Positions 1 to 5,369 are shown, counted from the stretch's first letter. The stretch: DNA of 5,369 nt from Candidatus Zhuqueibacterota bacterium (GCA_016934435.1 JAFGSU010000044.1:1-5369); one strand, 5' to 3'. Notes: a model not told the origin generated them from the letters alone. Translations and numbers: made by a program.

Positions 1-1415
1 AAGGTGGAAGCCGACGCCCAGGCGGTCATAACCAGCTCCGACACCGACAGACCGGAGGCGAGGATTTTGCCCTTGATGCCGGCGATGTCCTGATCATCGA
101 TCAGTTTGTGATCGACGGCGGGGATGGGATCCTGCCAGATGAGTTCTTCCGCCGGAACCTCAGGACCGAGATAGCGTGCGCGCGGACCCATGTCGCGGTG
201 CGTCAGTTTGAACCAGGCGCGGGCGAATGCGTCGGCGAATTGATCCGGATTTTCGAGGAAGCGCCGTGAAATCTTTTCGTAGGCCGGGTCAAAGCGCAAT
301 GAGAGGTCCGTGGTCAGCATGGTAGGCGCGTGACGCCTGGACGGGTCGTGTGCATCCGGCACGGTGCCGGCGCCGGTGTCGCCCTTCGGCTTCCACTGGT
401 GGGCGCCGGCCGGGCTCTTGGTCAGTTCCCATTCGTGGCCGAACAGGATCCGGAAAAAGTTATTGCTCCACTTTGTCGGCGTGTTGGTCCAGGTCACTTC
501 CAGGCCGCTGGTGATGGTGTCGCCGCCCTTGCCGCTGCCGAAACTGCTCTTCCAGCCCAGGCCCTGTTCCTCGATGCCGGCCGCTTCCGGTTCGGGCCCG
601 ACGTGTTTGGCGTCGCCGGCGCCGTGGCATTTGCCGAAACTATGGCCGCCTGCGATCAAGGCGACAGTCTCCTCGTCGTTCATGGCCATGCGGGCAAAGG
701 TCTCGCGGATATCTTTGGCCGCCTCCAGCGGATCCGGATTGCCGTTCGGGCCTTCCGGATTGACGTAAATGAGACCCATCTGCACGGCTGCGAGCGGATT
801 CTCAAGGTCCCGTTCGCCGGAGTAGCGCTTGTCGTCCAGCCATTTGTCCTCAGAACCCCAGTAGATGTCCTTTTCCGGTTCCCAGATGTCTTCGCGTCCG
901 CCGGCGAAGCCAAAGGTCTTGAAACCCATCGATTCCAGCGCGACGTTGCCTGCGAGGATCATCAGGTCGGCCCAGGATATTTTGCGGCCGTACTTTTGTT
1001 TGATCGGCCAGATCAATCGGCGCGCCTTGTCGAGGTTGACGTTGTCCGGCCAGCTGTTCAGGGGCGCAAAGCGCTGGCTGCCGCTGCCGCCGCCGCCGCG
1101 ACCATCACCGGTGCGGTAAGTGCCGGCGCTGTGCCACGCCATGCGAATGAACAGCGGTCCATAGTGCCCAAAATCCGCGGGCCACCAGTCCTGCGATTGG
1201 GTCATCAGTTCGCGCAGGTCTTTTTTCACCGCTCCCAGATCGAGGCTCTTAAATTCTTCCGCATAATCGAAATCCGCACCCATAGGATCGGATTTGGCGG
1301 AATGCTGGTGCAGGATATCGAGCTTTAGCTGGTTCGGCCACCAGTCCTGGTTGGTAGTGCCGCCGCCGGCCATGTGGTTAATGCCCTTTGCCGGGCTCTT
1401 GCTTTTTTCACTCAT
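1..1415 (-). CDS. katG: Catalase-peroxidase KatG, 5' part (3' end outside window)
   Basis: Haem enzyme that disproportionates hydrogen peroxide and also acts as a peroxidase; it works in the cytoplasm (no signal peptide is seen). The frame is open from the ATG at 1415 to the left edge: 471 codons of a family usually about 720-740 long, so the whole catalytic N-terminal domain is present and most of the C-terminal domain is missing. Distal pocket residues Arg91, Trp94 and His95 lie in the motif RMAWHSAGTYR. The Trp-Tyr-Met crosslink partners are Trp94, Tyr217 and Met243. The proximal haem ligand is His258, with Trp309 and Asp370 completing the proximal triad. Ser303 matches the well-known Ser315 of the Mycobacterium enzyme, and Arg407 matches the mobile Arg418. 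The start is fixed by an excellent Shine-Dalgarno 7 bases upstream. The gene follows perR on the same strand after 186 bases. An oddity is GGHSFGKCHG at the proximal His, where Ser259 and Cys263 replace the common Thr residues. Identification is certain. Confidence 0.98.
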   Translation of the reverse strand, partial: MSEKSKSPAKGINHMAGGGTTNQDWWPNQLKLDILHQHSAKSDPMGADFDYAEEFKSLDLGAVKKDLRELMTQSQDWWPADFGHYGPLFIRMAWHSAGTYRTGDGRGGGGSGSQRFAPLNSWPDNVNLDKARRLIWPIKQKYGRKISWADLMILAGNVALESMGFKTFGFAGGREDIWEPEKDIYWGSEDKWLDDKRYSGERDLENPLAAVQMGLIYVNPEGPNGNPDPLEAAKDIRETFARMAMNDEETVALIAGGHSFGKCHGAGDAKHVGPEPEAAGIEEQGLGWKSSFGSGKGGDTITSGLEVTWTNTPTKWSNNFFRILFGHEWELTKSPAGAHQWKPKGDTGAGTVPDAHDPSRRHAPTMLTTDLSLRFDPAYEKISRRFLENPDQFADAFARAWFKLTHRDMGPRARYLGPEVPAEELIWQDPIPAVDHKLIDDQDIAGIKGKILASGLSVSELVMTAWASAST

Positions 1416-1422
1416 AGGATTG

Positions 1423-1430
1423 ACTCCTTT
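1423..1430 (-). promoter_or_regulatory. Ribosome binding site of katG
   Basis: On the minus strand the sequence reads AAAGGAGT, a near-perfect Shine-Dalgarno, 7 bases before the ATG at 1415. It decides the katG start and implies efficient translation. The perR gene next door has no comparable site. Confidence 0.9.
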
Positions 1431-1446
1431 CGTTGTGTAAATGATC

Positions 1447-1483
1447 GGGCAGTGCGTGCAAATACCTTGGCGTTACGCTGCCC
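1447..1483 (-). other. Hairpin in the katG 5' leader
   Basis: GGGCAG (1447-1452) and CTGCCC (1478-1483) are perfect inverted complements. The stem can extend by three pairs, CGT with ACG, past a two-base bulge. It lies between the candidate katG promoter and its Shine-Dalgarno, so it would be in the mRNA leader. No U tract follows, so it does not look like a terminator. A role in mRNA stability or protein binding is possible but not shown. Confidence 0.4.
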
Positions 1484-1520
1484 ATCTGATTTAAATTTCC
1501 ATACGCAGTTTTGAATTGTA

Positions 1521-1549
1521 ACTTTACTGTGGAGATTGAGTCGCTTCAA
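1521..1549 (-). promoter_or_regulatory. Candidate katG promoter
   Basis: On the minus strand TTGAAG (1549-1544) and TAAAGT (1526-1521) are separated by 17 bases, an acceptable match to -35 and -10 elements. Transcription would start near 1514 and give a leader of about 100 bases. A second possible -10, TACAAT, lies just downstream but lacks a good -35. Bacteroidota-like organisms often use a different promoter consensus, so this is tentative. Confidence 0.4.
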
Positions 1550-1572
1550 ATGGCATACTTTATTTTAATAAT

Positions 1573-1588
1573 AGTAATAATTATTACT
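1573..1588. promoter_or_regulatory. Fur/PerR-like operator upstream of katG
   Basis: AGTAATAATTATTACT is a perfect 16-base palindrome, rich in A and T, and resembles the dyads bound by Fur-family repressors (consensus TTATAAT-N-ATTATAA for PerR). It lies between the perR stop codon and katG and is the best candidate for PerR control of katG. It sits about 23 bases upstream of the best -35 element, farther than a classic repressor site, so either the real promoter overlaps it or the mechanism differs. Confidence 0.55.
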
Positions 1589-1601
1589 TTAATGGAAAAA
1601 A

Positions 1602-2015
1602 TTATTTATCTTTTTGCGACCGGCAGTTTTCACACAGTCCATAAAATTCGAGGCGATGATGACGGACCTGGAACGTGCCGGCCGAGGCGTTGGCTTTTTT
1701 GTTTAATTCCTCGTCGAACGGAATGGCGAGATCCATGATGCGTCCGCATTCTTCGCAGACCAGGTGGTAGTGATGATCGACTCTGGCTTCGAACCGGTCG
1801 AAGGCGCTGCCGAAGCTGATTTTTCGGATCAATCCCTGTTCATGCAGGATTGCGAGATTGCGATAGATGGTGCCCAGGCTGAGGCGCGGGAAATCGGATT
1901 TCAGTTTATCATAGAGCCAATCCGCCGTCGGATGGCGGTCGGTGGAGCGCAACAGTTCCAGAATGCGGTCACGCTGTACGCTGTGTCGGGTTATTTGATA
2001 TTTCAAGTTGTTCAT
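1602..2015 (-). CDS. perR: Fur-family peroxide-responsive repressor, PerR type
   Basis: Metal-dependent DNA-binding repressor of 137 residues, the usual family length. The N-terminal winged helix has its recognition segment at about residues 46-63 (SLGTIYRNLAILHEQGL). The C-terminal dimerisation domain carries the structural zinc site Cys87, Cys90, Cys128 and Cys131 (CEEC and CENC). The regulatory metal site is His28, Glu76, His82, His84 and Asp95, aligning with His37, Asp85, His91, His93 and Asp104 of Bacillus PerR. The Asp at the last position is the residue known to favour peroxide sensing, whereas Fur proteins carry Glu there. Glu76 in place of Asp85 is a deviation. Immediate linkage to katG supports a peroxide role. 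I chose the ATG at 2015; an in-frame TTG at 2027 would add four residues. Neither start has a clear Shine-Dalgarno. Fur or Zur function cannot be strictly excluded. Confidence 0.93.
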   Translation of the reverse strand: MNNLKYQITRHSVQRDRILELLRSTDRHPTADWLYDKLKSDFPRLSLGTIYRNLAILHEQGLIRKISFGSAFDRFEARVDHHYHLVCEECGRIMDLAIPFDEELNKKANASAGTFQVRHHRLEFYGLCENCRSQKDK

Positions 2016-2030
2016 TCTTTTGATCAATAA

Positions 2031-2045
2031 TGAGAATAATTATTA
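2031..2045. promoter_or_regulatory. Fur/PerR-like box at the perR transcription start
   Basis: TGAGAAT-A-ATTATTA fits the 7-1-7 layout of Fur-family boxes. It matches 12 of 14 half-site bases of the Fur-type consensus TGATAAT-N-ATTATCA and somewhat fewer of the PerR consensus. It lies just downstream of the perR -10 element and covers the predicted start of transcription, an ideal place for autorepression. Confidence 0.6.
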
Positions 2046-2050
2046 ATTAG

Positions 2051-2079
2051 AATATAGCAGAAATCAGGGTGTTAGTCAA
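2051..2079 (-). promoter_or_regulatory. perR promoter
   Basis: On the minus strand TTGACT (2079-2074) and TATATT (2056-2051) are separated by exactly 17 bases, each matching the sigma70 consensus at five of six positions. The predicted start is near 2044, leaving a leader of about 30 bases to the ATG at 2015. It is the strongest promoter signal in the window. Confidence 0.7.
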
Positions 2080-2111
2080 CGGGCAAATGATTTTTATTTT
2101 AAAATTAATGC

Positions 2112-2132
2112 AAAAAACGGCAGAATATGCCG
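2112..2132 (-). terminator. Rho-independent terminator, minus strand
   Basis: Read on the minus strand, a five-pair stem CGGCA/TGCCG with a five-base loop is followed at once by six T residues (the A run at 2112-2117). It would stop transcription arriving from the right before the perR promoter, insulating perR. No confident gene on the minus strand supplies such transcription, so what it terminates is unclear. The stem is short, so its strength is uncertain. Confidence 0.5.
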
Positions 2133-2189
2133 GATTTAGTCCTACTGTTTTAAGCGGTATTCATTCGTCTCCGGGCTCCTGGAGCGTGT

Positions 2190-2363
2190 GTGAAAACGCA
2201 ACGCGAAATCACATGGCTGCAGCCGAACCTGTCGCGACGGATGTCCCTCGCCAGCGTCTGCGCCGGAGAAAACTCCGGCACGATCGAAGAGATTCGTTAT
2301 TCCGAAGACATGAAGCACGGGCAATCGATCAAGTCGCCGACTATTTTGAATCCGCTCATATGA
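2190..2363 (+). CDS. Possible small ORF of 57 codons, unrecognised
   Basis: A GTG start at 2190 is preceded by GGAG (2181-2184) at a five-base spacing, and the frame runs to TGA at 2361-2363. The product contains SGTIEEIRYSEDMKHGQSIK and has no cysteine cluster, signal peptide or membrane segment. I do not recognise it. Its GC-rich third positions resemble the codon use of katG, and its composition looks more protein-like than the overlapping frames. It could equally be a remnant of a decayed gene or chance. No promoter is evident. Confidence 0.2.
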   Translation: MKTQREITWLQPNLSRRMSLASVCAGENSGTIEEIRYSEDMKHGQSIKSPTILNPLI

Positions 2364-2551
2364 AAACGAACAATGCTCACCAGCTGCAACAGCATAACGC
2401 AGCACGAATAAAACTACTCAATACGTGGAAATCTGCCCAGAAAAATCTGCTATTCCACTTCTTCCCCAAGTTCATGGAATAAGTGCGTACGTGTCGAAAG
2501 AGCTCTGCTTTTAAATCCGCCATGAGAAAGCAAACCTGCCACTCTGACCGG

Positions 2552-2565
2552 AAAGCTGGAGCTTT
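2552..2565. repeat. Short inverted repeat AAAGC/GCTTT
   Basis: AAAGC (2552-2556) and GCTTT (2561-2565) flank a four-base loop; the sequence can also be read as AAAGCT-GG-AGCTTT. It lies just left of the larger hairpin at 2572-2600. No T run follows on either strand, so it is not a standard terminator. Confidence 0.3.
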
Positions 2566-2571
2566 AACATC

Positions 2572-2600
2572 ATCGATGCCAGGCGACACCTGCTATCGAT
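2572..2600. repeat. Intergenic hairpin bounded by ATCGAT
   Basis: ATCGAT at 2572-2577 and 2595-2600 pair with each other, followed inward by a G-U pair, one C-C mismatch, and CAGG/CCTG around a five-base loop CGACA. This makes an eleven-pair stem with one mismatch. No U tract follows on either strand. It could be a repeat element, a processing site or part of a small RNA. Confidence 0.45.
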
Positions 2601-2645
2601 AGGTAAAACAGAATCAGCGCATAATACCCTTCTTGCCGGTTTTAC

Positions 2646-2677
2646 TTGATTTTTAAATCCTGAATGGCTAATTTAAT
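2646..2677 (+). promoter_or_regulatory. Weak candidate promoter before the structured leader
   Basis: TTGATT (2646-2651) precedes AT-rich sequence holding TAATTT (2669-2674, spacing 17) and TTTAAT (2672-2677, spacing 20). A Bacteroidota-style match to TAnnTTTG (TAATTTTA at 2674-2681) is also possible. Any of these would start RNA close to the first base of the structured element at 2682. The elements are weak and the assignment is tentative. Confidence 0.25.
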
Positions 2678-2681
2678 TTTA

Positions 2682-2773
2682 GGTTGGAGGCGTTGAGTGC
2701 GCCCGCCATGGCTCTGTAACGCGAAAGCAGGAGCGTAACCAGACACAGGTCACATTTCTCTATAACTTCTGGT
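2682..2773 (+). ncRNA. Putative structured leader RNA of the secreted-protein gene
   Basis: A GC-rich island in AT-rich surroundings can fold into several helices. GGTT (2682-2685) with AACC (2737-2740) could close a junction that holds GGCG/CGCC (2689-2692 with 2700-2703) and GCTCTG with CAGGAGC (2711-2716 with 2728-2734, one bulged G). ACCAGA (2738-2743) can instead pair with TCTGGT (2768-2773), competing for the bases of the closing helix. I do not recognise a known riboswitch class. It ends about 70 bases before the start codon at 2842. A chance fold or a mobile-repeat remnant is also possible. Confidence 0.3.
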
Positions 2774-2830
2774 CGCTGACAAGGGCTACGGGGAAAATTT
2801 GAATTTATATCAATTTATGTGTGTCGCGAT

Positions 2831-2835
2831 GAGGG
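2831..2835 (+). promoter_or_regulatory. Ribosome binding site of the secreted protein
   Basis: GAGGG lies six bases upstream of the ATG at 2842, a moderate Shine-Dalgarno that supports this start. The nearby ATG at 2829 is in another frame. Starting at 2842 places a clean signal peptide at the N-terminus. Confidence 0.6.
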
Positions 2836-2841
2836 TGTTCC

Positions 2842-5369
2842 ATGCTCTCGAAAATTATCAAGTTGATTATTACGATCATTATTTTTTTGAACGCTATCAT
2901 CGCTTCAGCCGCTTTTCCCCGAAACGGCAAAAAAACTACTACAGGTTCCATAAATAACCTGCGCGAGTTACCACATTATACCAACCACACACTGGTAAAT
3001 GTCAATCATGTCGCCCAATGGATATTTTCCAACGGTCTATCAGCGAATGAACCCAATTGGAACTCTGGCTTTTATTTCCCCCGCGGTAATAAACCAAAGA
3101 CTTGCTGCATCTTTTGTGATGGATTCATTTTTGGTGGCCTAGTGGATGATGGAATTCTCCCTCAGATCAGGATCGGAGGCCAATATTATTTTAGCGCGAT
3201 GGTTCCGGGTGCAATTGTAAGTAAAGGAGTGGGGGAAGATATTCAGGACAAGGTCCATGTTGATCGAATTTGGCGAATTCGCCGCGATTATGCGATTATC
3301 GAGCCTGAATTATTACGCCAAGATGCTGCTGATCTCTTGCAATGCGATCCCGAAGAAATCACCAACAAGGAGATTACTTGGCTGCGCGATCTATATCGCC
3401 AGGATTGGATCGATTGGCCGGCCTACAAGGGAGCCCCCTTTTATGATGCAGATGGGGACGGATTATATGCGCCCCAATTCAATCGCGAAGGCACACCTAT
3501 ACTATTCCCGGAAGCGGATGAACCGGGGTATGCCGATGGCGATCAGGTGGTCTGGCTGGTATGTAATGACCTTAACGATAGCCTACTTCTGACACAATTC
3601 CATTCACCACCTATAGGCGTCGAGCTACAAATGACCCTGTGGGCCTATAATCGTAATAATGCCTTAGGGAATGTAATATTCAAGCAATTTCGCCTCATAT
3701 ATAAAGGGCGAAAAGAAACTCATGAACAAGCTAAAATTGATAGCCTTCATTTCAGCCAATGGTCTGATACCGAAATTGGCAACGCATTCGATGACCTGGT
3801 CGGTTGTGATACCCTCCTCTCCTTAGGATATGCATATAACAATACGGAGCTGGACGAAACATATGCGTCAGTCAATCTCTCGCCACCGGCGATCGGGTAT
3901 ACATTGCTTTATGGACCTATCGTGCCGTCTCCGGGCGGACAAGCGACTTTGAATAATAGGAAGATAGAGGGATACAAGAATTTGCCCATGACCGGTTTTT
4001 ATCGAGTCGAAATAACAGGTGAAAATCCCTGCTTTAGCGGCGACTGCCTCCGCTTGACCTGGTGGAATCGTCTGAGAGGTTATCGGGATTATCCCCTTTA
4101 CCCGCCGGAACCATTCTATACTTTAGAGGGTAAACGAGCCTTCTACCATTACCCGGGAGATCCGGTAAAGAAAACCGGTTGGATCGACGTTTTTCCGTAT
4201 CATGATAAAAGAATTCTTTTGCTTTCAGGCTCTTTTTCGATGGCGGTAAAAGATACGAATGATATGCAAGTGGCGGTCATAGCAGGACTCGGCTGTGATC
4301 GCCTGAGCAGTATTTCTATCATGAAATTCTACACCCGATTCATCCGGCAGTTCTTCGAAAGTGATTTTGTGGTGTCTGCCCCTGAGCCACCCAGGCTACG
4401 CGCGACGGAACTGGATAGAACCATATTATTGAATTGGGGCTTTGATGCCGAAAGCGTGCAAAAAATTGAATCGCGGCACACAGAGGGATTTTTCTTTGAA
4501 GGTTATAACATCTATCAGCTCCCTCACGAATCGGCAGCTAACAAGCAAGGCATCAAGATCGCTACTTTTGATGTAGTAAACGACATCACCACCATTTTGG
4601 AGGAATCCTTCGATCCCTCTTCAGGCCTTTTACTGTCCATTCCTGTCCAGATAGCTCAAAACAGTGGTATTAAACGGACTTTATTAATCGATTATGACAT
4701 GATTCGTAAAATGCCTCTTACGAATGGACGTACCTATGCGTTTGCCGTGAGCTCTTATTACTACAATTTCGATCCATTGGCCAGTATTAAAATGATAGAA
4801 AGCCCTCTTTCTATCGTGCGTGCGGTGCCGCAGCAATTAAAACCCGGCCATCGCTTCCGCGCGTCGATTGGGGATACGATTGCCATCCACCATGCTGGGC
4901 CGAGCCGAGGAACAGTCAGAGTGAGCATTGTGGATCCCTCACTTATTACCGGCGATCAATATTCTATACAATTCCAGGGCACCCCACCTGATCAGACATG
5001 GTGTGTTATCAATTCCACACAATGTGATACAGTATTGAAAAACCAGGTCAATCAATCCGGTGACGAAAATTATCTAAATGTAGAGGGATTATTGATGATT
5101 GTGATTGCGCCCAATAGTGAGGAAGATATTTATACCTTCTACACAAATGGATTAGAACCGATTTATGATTTACAGACGGCAAGGACGGATGTTGTAAAAA
5201 TTAATGTATTTCCTAATCCCTTTTATGCTTTCAATAGATTTGAGCATGACAGTGATGATCATTTTGTGACCATCACCCATCTGCCACAAAACGCTACCAT
5301 TCGTATTTTTGCACTCGATGGCAGATTAATACGTACTCTGAATAAGGGAGATGACTCTCAATTCATTGT
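2842..5369 (+). CDS. Large secreted protein with T9SS C-terminal sorting domain, 3' end outside window
   Basis: At least 842 residues, uninterrupted to the right edge. Residues 1-24 form a signal peptide: Lys4 and Lys7, a hydrophobic core LIITIIIFLNAII, then cleavage near ASA-A. The middle carries DADGDG at 202-207, a DxDxDG calcium-loop-like motif, and the segments DWPAYKGAPFYD, GDQVVWLVCNDLND, VGCDTLLSLGYAYN and GYKNLPMTGF. I associate these with large uncharacterised secreted proteins of Calditrichota/KSB1/Ignavibacteriota-like bacteria. Residues about 516-660 look like a fibronectin type III-like region (PPRLRAT, ILLNWGF, FEGYNIYQL, NGRTYAFAVSSYYYN). Residues 784-842 (KINVFPNPF to RIFALDGRLIRTL) are the start of a type A sorting domain; some 30 residues are probably missing. 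Cys397/Cys402 and Cys721/Cys728 could form disulfides. The protein is likely exported by Sec and then carried to the surface by T9SS. No catalytic motif is visible and the function is unknown. Its codons are more AT-rich than those of katG. Confidence 0.93.
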   Translation, partial: MLSKIIKLIITIIIFLNAIIASAAFPRNGKKTTTGSINNLRELPHYTNHTLVNVNHVAQWIFSNGLSANEPNWNSGFYFPRGNKPKTCCIFCDGFIFGGLVDDGILPQIRIGGQYYFSAMVPGAIVSKGVGEDIQDKVHVDRIWRIRRDYAIIEPELLRQDAADLLQCDPEEITNKEITWLRDLYRQDWIDWPAYKGAPFYDADGDGLYAPQFNREGTPILFPEADEPGYADGDQVVWLVCNDLNDSLLLTQFHSPPIGVELQMTLWAYNRNNALGNVIFKQFRLIYKGRKETHEQAKIDSLHFSQWSDTEIGNAFDDLVGCDTLLSLGYAYNNTELDETYASVNLSPPAIGYTLLYGPIVPSPGGQATLNNRKIEGYKNLPMTGFYRVEITGENPCFSGDCLRLTWWNRLRGYRDYPLYPPEPFYTLEGKRAFYHYPGDPVKKTGWIDVFPYHDKRILLLSGSFSMAVKDTNDMQVAVIAGLGCDRLSSISIMKFYTRFIRQFFESDFVVSAPEPPRLRATELDRTILLNWGFDAESVQKIESRHTEGFFFEGYNIYQLPHESAANKQGIKIATFDVVNDITTILEESFDPSSGLLLSIPVQIAQNSGIKRTLLIDYDMIRKMPLTNGRTYAFAVSSYYYNFDPLASIKMIESPLSIVRAVPQQLKPGHRFRASIGDTIAIHHAGPSRGTVRVSIVDPSLITGDQYSIQFQGTPPDQTWCVINSTQCDTVLKNQVNQSGDENYLNVEGLLMIVIAPNSEEDIYTFYTNGLEPIYDLQTARTDVVKINVFPNPFYAFNRFEHDSDDHFVTITHLPQNATIRIFALDGRLIRTLNKGDDSQFI

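Larger units (their letters stand above)
2133..2681. other. Intergenic stretch without a confident gene
   Basis: Several overlapping short open frames exist on both strands here, but none has a recognisable domain or a convincing start apart from the weak candidate at 2190. The left part (about 2160-2340) is GC-rich like katG and the right part is more AT-rich. The change in composition and the lack of a clear gene are compatible with a degraded coding region, though no parent gene can be named. Two hairpins, at 2552-2565 and 2572-2600, are the only obvious structure. Confidence 0.4.

Noticed and set aside
330..1328. Long plus-strand open frame of 332 codons opposite katG
   Set aside because: It lies fully antisense to a certain katG, is rich in Ala/Val/Arg as expected of the complement of GC-rich coding DNA, and shows no domain.
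1511..1738. Plus-strand open frame of 75 codons
   Set aside because: It crosses the katG control region and runs antisense into perR; the hydrophobic stretch comes from the AT-rich operator sequence.
1764..2030. Plus-strand open frame of 88 codons
   Set aside because: Antisense shadow of perR with no family features.
2142..2405. Minus-strand open frame of 87 codons ending ten bases before the terminator at 2132
   Set aside because: The position is suggestive, but the product is Arg-rich with no motif and no ribosome site was found. Kept only as a comment on the terminator.
2069..2482. Plus-strand open frame of 137 codons in the spacer
   Set aside because: Its GTG start lies within the perR promoter, no Shine-Dalgarno precedes it, and the translation is low-complexity and Arg/His-rich without a recognisable domain.
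2377..2589. Minus-strand open frame of 70 codons
   Set aside because: Overlaps the hairpin at 2572-2600, has a Cys-rich random-looking end and no homology that I recognise.
2682..2773. Known riboswitch (cyclic di-GMP, cobalamin, glycine) or a tRNA in the structured block
   Set aside because: The conserved cores I know for these classes are not present and there is no cloverleaf or T-loop; left as an unclassified structured element.
3257..3592. Plus-strand open frame of 111 codons
   Set aside because: Out-of-frame shadow within the secreted protein gene, whose own frame is continuous and has recognisable motifs.
1..5369. CRISPR array, insertion sequence, integrase or phage genes
   Set aside because: No regularly spaced repeats, no transposase or integrase motifs, and no paired terminal inverted repeats with target duplications were seen.

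Overview
This window holds three genes. A peroxide-defence pair, katG and a PerR-type regulator, lies on the minus strand. A large secreted protein gene reads the other way on the plus strand. The secreted protein ends in what looks like a type IX secretion (T9SS) C-terminal sorting domain. That points to the Bacteroidota/FCB side of the bacterial tree (Bacteroidota, Ignavibacteriota, Calditrichota, KSB1-like lineages). From remembered family patterns I lean towards the Calditrichota/KSB1/Ignavibacteriota end, but this is inference without a database search.

Layout. Positions 1-1415 (minus) are the first 471 codons of katG, the catalase-peroxidase; the gene runs off the left edge before its C-terminal domain is complete. 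Positions 1416-1601 are the katG control region, with a strong Shine-Dalgarno, a leader hairpin, a candidate promoter and a perfect 16-bp palindrome resembling a Fur/PerR operator. Positions 1602-2015 (minus) are a Fur-family regulator whose metal-site residues fit PerR rather than Fur. It has a textbook sigma70-type promoter (2051-2079) and a Fur/PerR-like box (2031-2045) over the predicted transcription start. Positions 2080-2841 are a roughly 760-base region without a confident gene. It contains a minus-strand terminator facing perR, a questionable 57-codon ORF, an isolated hairpin, and a GC-rich structured element just upstream of the last gene. Positions 2842-5369 (plus) encode at least 842 residues of a signal-peptide-bearing, multidomain extracellular protein that is cut by the right edge.

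How it works together. KatG removes hydrogen peroxide. A PerR-type repressor that loses DNA binding when its iron-bound histidines are oxidised would release both its own promoter and katG under peroxide, and both control regions carry a matching AT-rich dyad. The secreted protein has no visible link to this circuit: it is divergent, separated by a long spacer, and clearly lower in GC than katG. Its leader may be a structured RNA, which with the unexplained spacer is the least conventional part of the window.
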